Source of the DNA: Phycomyces nitens
Lineage: Eukaryota > Mucoromycota > Mucoromycetes > Mucorales > Phycomycetaceae
Length of the DNA stretch: 64,000 nt
NCBI GenBank assembly: GCA_022702545.1
Contig: JAHRBC010000001.1
Span: 5,952,001-6,016,000, forward strand
Reading direction: 5' to 3'
In this document: in pieces, positions 57,822 through 64,000 of the stretch
Numbering within the stretch: position 1 is the first letter of the stretch
Layout: each line of letters begins with the position of its first letter
Translations under genes and position numbers: made by a program
Notes under the pieces: generated by a model
Databases searched by the model: none
What the model was told of the DNA's origin: nothing
What the model saw: only the letters and a program-made list of their open reading frames with translations

Positions 57822-58066
57822 GTTATTATCTTGTGTCAAAATGAGTTGCTTTTTTGCTATAAAAAAAATTATTTGCAGACCAGGGTGGCGAATAAGTCCA
57901 GGTCAGGTGACCAAAGTCAGACAGAAGAAACGAATTTCTGGGCCAAAATATTTAGATTGATTTACAGATTTATCTATCTATGCATATTCTTTATTGTATG
58001 TGATGGCGAGACTCTTGGACTCAATAGTGGATTTGTTCGAGTGTGTTAAAATATCTATAGGAAGCT
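57822..58066. other. Short intergenic region
   Basis: MZM1 promoter side and 3' end of the 5'-nucleotidase gene. Nothing distinct seen. Confidence 0.5.
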
Positions 58067-60436
58067 CTATTCCTCTTCTTCCTTTTCTTCTTCCTCCTCT
58101 TTTTCTTCTTCTTCTTCAACTTCTTCAACTTCTTCCTTTTCTTCCTCTTCATCATCAATTGTAACTCGAGCAATTCTGCCCTGAATAAATGGCCCAATAC
58201 TGGCCCATCGCTTTACCCATGAAAGATCTTCCTCTCCATCCTTATACATCTCCTCGGGCTCAGATACCTTGTCTTCCTCGTCCTCAGTAGAAATACAAGT
58301 GGGATGTCCCTGTGAAGAATCCTCAAATGCCTGAAGAACACCTTCTTCTGTAACATGATATTCTGCACGACTCTCAATGTTTTCTGGCTCATGGTCTTTG
58401 GAGGCCTGGATATCCAGAGTGATCTTTCGCCAATGAGTAGCAGCACTGACTACCAACCGGTCAATCCGCTTCTTCTTCTCTCGGGCCAGCTTGGCAGCCA
58501 GTGGCTTGACCAGACTCTCACGGACAGCATTGAGATACTTGAGACCAAGGAAGAACTTGCGATAGAGAGTTGAAATCAACAGACCGTTCTCTTCATCCAC
58601 GACAATCTTGTTGGCAGGAACATTGAGAGAGGTGAAGCCATCATAGCCACCAGTAAGGTAGTGGCGAGTGACAAGTGAGTATTCGGCATCAAGATCAAGG
58701 GGAGCCATGTTCTCGGGCATATATCGCGCCTTATTTTCTTCGATGTCTGGTAAGCCTATAGGACGCTTTGAGGAAGGCTGGTTGTTCATGTAGTTTGTAA
58801 CACGGTACACATTCTTCACACGATGTCCAGGGGGTTTAGTAGGGTCCCATTCCAGACGTAGACCAGCGAGCTGAGGGAACCGGCCCTCTTGCTTGGGGTA
58901 TTCAGATACACTGTTCTCCAGGGCATCCCATAATTGCTGGCCAGTAACCTTGATCAGGACACAGGGATCTGTGAAGGGAAAGATGTTCATGATATCTCCA
59001 ATCGTGATCGGTCCTACATCGATAATGCTGTCATTTCTGATAGTGCCACCCACGCACAGTGCAAAATCAGCTCCAAGATAACGATATCCCAAAAGCATCA
59101 GATCTGCAGTGAGATTTCCCAAGTTTGTCTCTTCTGTCCGGACAGCAAAGCTTCTACCATCAAGAGGTACGGTTGTGTAGCCAATCGCACGCTTTGTCTT
59201 TGCCGAGACCAATTCAGCCACCTTTTCCACAATAATCTCCATCTCCTCATCTGGCTCCACACTAGAGTCAACCGTACGGCGCTCAGCTATATATATATCT
59301 CTCATTAGCAACCATGCCTTTATGCCTGTGGATTTTACCTGTCATTGAATTGATTCTCTTTTTGCCATATTCATCAACAATGTCGAGTTTGAGGACAGAG
59401 AATTCTCTAAAGTCGGTTCCACTCTTGATGACCCAGATAGGCTTCTCAAAGGGCTCTTCTTCAGGGTCAAACCCAACGTCCTCCAGGTTCTGTTGGCGAC
59501 TCCAGTTGTCTCCCACAATATCGACATGGTTAGAAACATAGTAAAAGTGATCGTGTCTATATATATTAAATAAAAACAATTTAATGGCTTGCCAACAAAT
59601 AAGGAAAAAGAAAACATAATGACTTGCCCTCCAAGGATAATGTCTATATCATCTGGACATTCTCTACCAAGCTTAACATCGTTGGGTACACGCATATGGG
59701 TCAATGCAATCACAAGATCTACTTTGTGAGGCCCTTCAGGATCTCTCAATTCGGCCGAGAGATCCTTGGCTACCTGGACAAAATCATGATAGACCAGCTC
59801 TGGGGGGAACCTATATTTGTGTAGACAGACATTAGAAAGGAGACCAACTCTCGAATGTCTATAATACTTGCGAGGGAATAGTATCGATCCACTCTCTATC
59901 AAGAATAAATGATGAGTATCAGCCACATAAACATTTGGACTTACTTTTCCACCAGACCAACCACACCTAATTTGAGCCCTGATTCAGGATGATCGATTAC
60001 CAAATAACGGAGACTCTGGACAGGAGGTTCGTTTGTGTCCTCAAACAGTACATTAGACATTAGCCAAGGGAAGTTTGTGGCAGCCAGGTTGCGTTGGAGC
60101 TGAGGAAGCCCAAAGTCAAAGTCATGGTTTCCCAGACAGGCAACGGTGATTGGCAGATTGCTCATGACATCCGACCTAGTTTTTTGCGAGATTGAGATGA
60201 GCAAAAAAAAAAGGTCATCTCAATCGCACTTACATGTGTGAGCCTCTGGTAATAGAGCCCTCGAGACTTGGGTTAAAAACGTCTCCCGAGAACATAACTA
60301 GAGGGTTCAGTTCTTGGTCTTGGCTGATACATGATTTGATGGCAGTAGAGAACCTAGAGGCTCCACCAACCGGCTCGTCCTTATTAGGCGAGACGTGATA
60401 CACATCATTGAAATGAATCAATTCAAGGGTTGTCAT
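58067..60436 (-). CDS. 5'-nucleotidase/metallophosphatase with acidic tail
   Basis: Six exons (60234-60436, 59945-60175, 59872-59895, 59628-59810, 59339-59556, 58067-59286) join in phase to 692 residues. The calcineurin-like phosphatase part shows IHFNDVYHV, MFSGDVFNPS, CLGNHDFDFG, ALTHMRVPND and GGHDHFYYV, the metal-binding motifs of UshA/CD73-type 5'-nucleotidases. The 5'-nucleotidase C-domain follows (NLGNLTADLML, GGTIRNDSII, GDIMNIFPFTD, HYLTGGYDGF). No signal peptide, so probably intracellular. The last 30 or so residues are almost all Glu with Lys and Val. Introns 3 and 4 have GC donors (TC|GCAAGT at 59871, GG|GCAAGT at 59627). Intron 1 carries an 11-bp hairpin around a T-run. Confidence 0.92.
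60190..60225. repeat. 11-bp intronic inverted repeat
   Basis: GATTGAGATGA (60190-60200) is the exact inverse of TCATCTCAATC (60215-60225), separated by an A-run of the plus strand. It fills most of the 58-bp first intron of the 5'-nucleotidase gene and would place donor and acceptor near the base of a hairpin. Confidence 0.8.
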
Positions 60437-61294
60437 TGGTTAAAGGAAGAAAAGAAAGAGAGAAGATCTGGGGTATGGCGGTAGTGGTGGTTTATATATG
60501 CTGTGCTTGTCAGAGAAAATGTCATCCGAGTTCTTGTACGTGGGGATATGGACCCAGGAAGAGTGTTTATATTTAATTATATACATACTATAAAGATCGG
60601 TTGATGAGATATGAATAGTATTATGGCGCTAATTGGAATAAAGAGAGAAAAAGGTGTAGGACAAGCTCAAGGTACCATTGACTGACAAACAAGCTTTAAT
60701 GACAAATCCATCGAGTTGAAATGGAACGGGTGCCTTCTTATAAATTGTCTTTTCTTGCTACTTCCCAAACGACTTGTAGGCTAAATAAAATGGATTATTG
60801 CACTGGTAATGACAGTAGGATGAATAATTGTGTCACTCTGGAGTTAATTGGGTGAATAATGGCCGAGTTAAAGATGTATTATACATATATATATATAAAT
60901 ATATACAAAAATCGATTTTATATACGCCTCTCCTTTGAGAAATATCAAAATGCCTCCAGGTCCCACCCCTCCTTTTTTTTTGATCGGCAGGAGTTGAAAA
61001 GGTGTGTGTGTGTGGGTGTGTGGGTTGAGATGCTTATATTATCTGGAATTTGTGCTCTGTTTTGAATACAAAATTTCAGAGCGAGATGAAGTTTTACAAG
61101 ATCAACAAAGTCAGTCCTGTCAACAAAAAAGATTATTTGTACTGAAAATAAAGGTAGCCAGGATAATCATTAATAGGCAATATAGAAAGTAGGGTATAGT
61201 CATATATATATATATATATATATATACTTAACTTCTCCTCATTTTACTATTCCTTCTCTTTCAAATCACCATTTTTATTGTCAGGACAGATTAA
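60437..61294. other. Intergenic region between divergent genes
   Basis: 5'-nucleotidase promoter side, then (TA)n tracts near 60885 and 61203-61226 and a GT-rich microsatellite near 61003-61023. No gene seen. Confidence 0.5.
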
Positions 61295-61699
61295 ATGCCA
61301 CTGGACCATCTCTTCCATCACACCAAAAGTGCCTCAACTCGCCAGACTACTCTAGATAATCTGATGAGGCCTCTTTTGTGTCTAACCCGCACATCCTTTG
61401 TGGACCAAGCGACCAAGAAGACTTTTCAGACCCCTCCAACACCGCCAGCCCGGTCCACTTGTCATTCTTTGCCCACACTCCACAAGCCCATTTCCTCAAG
61501 GCAAGACAAGCGTCGAGGCAAGACGTTTGATATTAGAGATAAAGAGTTCCAGGTTCTCCAGCGCCAACTGGCTGCCTATGAGATGATAGAGCAGGCCTGG
61601 GAAGACAGAAAAAGAGACCATTCCCAACGCGAACAATATATGCAGAAACAGCTTAGAGACACTCACCTAGGTTTGGTTGAACTTCAAAGCCTGCTATGA
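61295..61699 (+). CDS. Small coiled-coil protein, function unknown
   Basis: An intronless 134-residue frame with Ser/Thr/Pro-rich first half (TFQTPPTPPARSTCHSLPTL) and a charged helical second half (VLQRQLAAYEMIEQAWEDRK, EQYMQKQLRDTHLGLVELQ) typical of coiled coils. The codon use and amino-acid composition differ from neighbouring random frames, supporting a real gene. No known family recognised. A (TA)n tract and a pyrimidine-rich leader precede the ATG. Confidence 0.62.
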   Translation: MPLDHLFHHTKSASTRQTTLDNLMRPLLCLTRTSFVDQATKKTFQTPPTPPARSTCHSLPTLHKPISSRQDKRRGKTFDIRDKEFQVLQRQLAAYEMIEQAWEDRKRDHSQREQYMQKQLRDTHLGLVELQSLL

Positions 61700-63057
61700 T
61701 TTGTGCAGACAGATATATACATATACATATATGTATATACATATATATATATATACTTGGCCAAACCTGAATACACTTGTAATTTCAAAAAAGAAATTGA
61801 ATTTTAATTTTGATATTCTGAATCTTTGTTTGTCCAAACAGAACCACGCTCTTTATTTGAGTTCCATCTTGATTGGCAATCTTATAGTCAAGGGCAACCA
61901 TAGAAACCGTTTTATCTTGGTAGTCATGGTTACCAAAGACCAGCAAGACATTTGGATTCTTAGTTTACTAGCCCTCTTGATAAAGTATTAATATGACGGT
62001 TTATTTGCTGACAAAAGTGCCTATAACCATTTACACAGTCTGACCAGCTATTCAAGGACTGCGGACAGGCACATGTACAAAGGCATAACCATGAGACACC
62101 TTGTCCCCTTTGAAGAACAATACTAGTAAAAAGGGGGGCGGCATCTTTAAATAGCGATTATTTGGACATGACGTTTCTTTATTTGCCCAAAAAACAAGTC
62201 TTACTTTTTCCAGAAAAAGAGAGGTATTTTGTGGATATTGATAAACAGAGAGTTTGAGGTAAAATATAAAAATAACCAGACAAACAAATATAGAGTGTTT
62301 GGAACATCTGGTTGGAGTGCCCACAAGGGTGACACTCAAATGTTATTCTGAATTGTTAGGGACCAGATAAAATTACTTGGACACCAGTCACTCTATTCAT
62401 GAGTCCAGTCAAAAGGATCAAGTGGGCGTTTAAACAGCGATATTAGAAAAAAACGTCGTGTTTGAATGATTGACGACCTTTGCATCAATCGACTGCTGGC
62501 CATTCTACAGACATGATAAATAGATAACTGGAAGCCAACTAACCACCCAACCATTGGTTTTGATTGGCCCAAAAATTAAATGTTTATCTATTTTTGGGCT
62601 CATTATCGAGTATAAATAATGTAATACGAAGCATATCAAATAATTCTGGCCAATCATATCAGGGAAAGTGGCTAATGCGCAGGGCAAAAGTTGAGAGTCA
62701 AAATTGGAGGGTCTATATGGCGGTCGCTTTTCCATAGGAGGAAGGTCTCCCGCGGACACAGGCTTTGAACTATTGCCCCCAAGCACTCAACAGGCGTATA
62801 ATCCCCTTTGGACCCAACAATATAATAATAAATTATTTTATATGTACACAAGAGATTGGCAAACAGACTATCAGAAGCCAAGAGTCTCTGCAAAAAAAAT
62901 GTTATGTCATCATGTTCCAAAACCCTTATTTCCCAACCAACTTGCCCCCCAAAAAAAATCAGGTACAGATAAACTACTTTATAAAAGATCAGAAAATCAA
63001 AAAAAAAATATTATCTCTTTGTATATCAACCATCTCACCTCTTTCAAACTCTACACC
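61700..63057. other. 1.36-kb intergenic region
   Basis: No gene supported. An ATATACATATATGTATATAC-type palindromic tract lies near 61719-61755. The frames at 62505-63129 overlap each other and lack a family. Confidence 0.45.
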
Positions 63058-64000
63058 ATGCACTCTTCCGAAAAGAAGCCCGTTTCCTACCAAAATCTGC
63101 TACTCGGTGCATGTAAGCTGCCTAGATAGTCGCTTATTGATTTATTAATATCTTCTAGCCCTCAACCTGTTCGAGGTCTCTACTCTCGGCCAGCCCTTTG
63201 AGGTCATCAAGACACAACTCGCTGCAAACAGAGGCCAGTCATTAAAGTCTGCCCTGTCAACAATCTATAGCCGAGGAGGTCTTCTTGGATTCTATCAGGG
63301 TCTTATCCCATGGGCCTGGATTGAAGCAAGTACCAAAGGCGCCGTCTTGCTTTTTACTGCATCGGAATGCGAACATCGGGCAAGAGCCATGGGTGCTTCT
63401 CCTTTCTTGGTAGGTTGGATCTTGTAAAGAGATAGACAGCGTCTTAATGGGTTTGTTCAGGGTGGTATTGCAGGTGGAATGGGAGGAGGTATAGCACAGG
63501 CTTATACTACAATGGGAATATGCACTTTTATGAAGACTGTAGAAGTCACTCGTCATAAATCAGGTAAGATAAAACACCAGCACTGGGAGTCCAATACTAA
63601 CGACCAAGATAGCCGTAAAGGAATCGACCTTTAAGATTGCTGGGGATATTTTCAAAAAGGAAGGCTTTGCTGGAATCAACAAGGGTGTCAATGCAGTGGC
63701 TGTTCGGCAATGCACCAACTGGGCATCACGATTCGGTATCACTCGATTTGCCCAGGATGCTATCATCAAGGCACGCTATGGTGATGGTCCAGATGCCCAC
63801 AAGAAGGCCTCTGCTGCAGACAAGGCATTGGCGTCTGTTCTTGGTGGATCTCTATCGTGCTGGAACCAGCCTATTGAAGTAATCCGAGTAGAGATGCAGA
63901 GCCAGGTCAAGACTCTGGGCAGACCAGAGAAGATGACAATTGCTACTGCCGCACGGTGGATTTATACCCAGAATGGTATCCGAGGATTCTATAGGGGTGT
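63058..64000 (+). CDS. YHM2: Mitochondrial carrier, YHM2-type (partial at window end)
   Basis: Four exons seen (63058-63112, 63159-63409, 63461-63563, 63613 to the window end) join in phase; the 3' part lies outside. The sequence has the YHM2 pattern: [70 protein letters not shown] and [16 protein letters not shown]. The PxE/D-x-x-R/K carrier signatures appear in modified form (QPFEVIK, QPIEVIR). Yeast Yhm2 exchanges citrate and 2-oxoglutarate across the inner membrane and was also reported in mitochondrial nucleoids. The carrier is missing only its last segment. Confidence 0.93.

Noticed and set aside
61203..61226. (TA)n tract considered as a hairpin or cruciform site
   Set aside because: A simple microsatellite; many similar tracts occur here.
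62704..63148. Two overlapping frames upstream of the YHM2-type gene
   Set aside because: They run through its likely promoter and into its first exon in wrong frames.
1..64000. CRISPR arrays, bacterial operons or phage genes
   Set aside because: None seen; the intron-bearing genes and snRNA show a eukaryotic nuclear genome.

Overview
The window is nuclear DNA of a filamentous fungus, most likely an early-diverging Mucoromycota (Mucorales-type) species. The evidence is many short spliceosomal introns (about 50-70 bp) in the coding genes, very AT-rich intergenic DNA, and a decayed gene resembling a multi-copy hypothetical family I know from Mucorales genomes. It also holds a U6 snRNA gene, a tRNA-Thr gene and typical fungal nuclear genes (COQ3, ATP11, RPL37, ITC1, YHM2). 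I cannot name the species.

Layout. 1-2.1 kb: a CsbD-like stress protein and ATP11. 2.1-23 kb is gene-poor, AT-rich and repeat-bearing. It holds a decayed multi-exon gene, a 470-bp MITE-like element, two duplicated secreted double-psi beta-barrel protein genes about 8 kb apart, a U6 snRNA gene and a dead Tc1/mariner-type transposon with long inverted repeats. 23-34 kb is gene-dense: COQ3, a Ca2+/calmodulin-dependent protein kinase, VPS37, a long coiled-coil protein and an HSPA12-type Hsp70 with a Q/P/S/Y-rich tail. 34-38.6 kb is extremely AT-rich and contains tRNA-Thr(AGT). 38.6-43.5 kb: ITC1 (ISW2 complex) and glyoxalase I. 43.5-48 kb is mostly empty except for a small secreted peptide with a defensin-like six-cysteine pattern. 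48-64 kb is gene-dense again: a fungal transcription-factor-like protein, RPL37, a MAP kinase kinase, a G-protein alpha subunit, a MINDY-type deubiquitinase, the complex III assembly factor MZM1, a 5'-nucleotidase, a small coiled-coil protein and a mitochondrial carrier of the YHM2 type that runs off the window end.

How the genes relate. There are no operons. Genes are independent, often tail-to-tail (COQ3/CaM kinase, MAPKK/G-alpha) or divergent (RPL37/MAPKK, YHM2 region). Several serve mitochondria (ATP11, COQ3, MZM1, YHM2) and several serve signalling (CaM kinase, MAPKK, G-alpha).

I rebuilt exon structures by hand, using reading-frame continuity and family similarity; most join in phase across all exons. 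Five introns close in frame only with GC-AG boundaries (donor GCAAGT or GCAAGC), an unusually high number for about 80 introns placed. The most interesting items are this GC-AG group, the defensin-like peptide, the duplicated secreted-protein locus with a 162-bp identical block and a Lys/Thr repeat expansion in one copy only, and a one-base phase mismatch at the last exon of the G-alpha gene.
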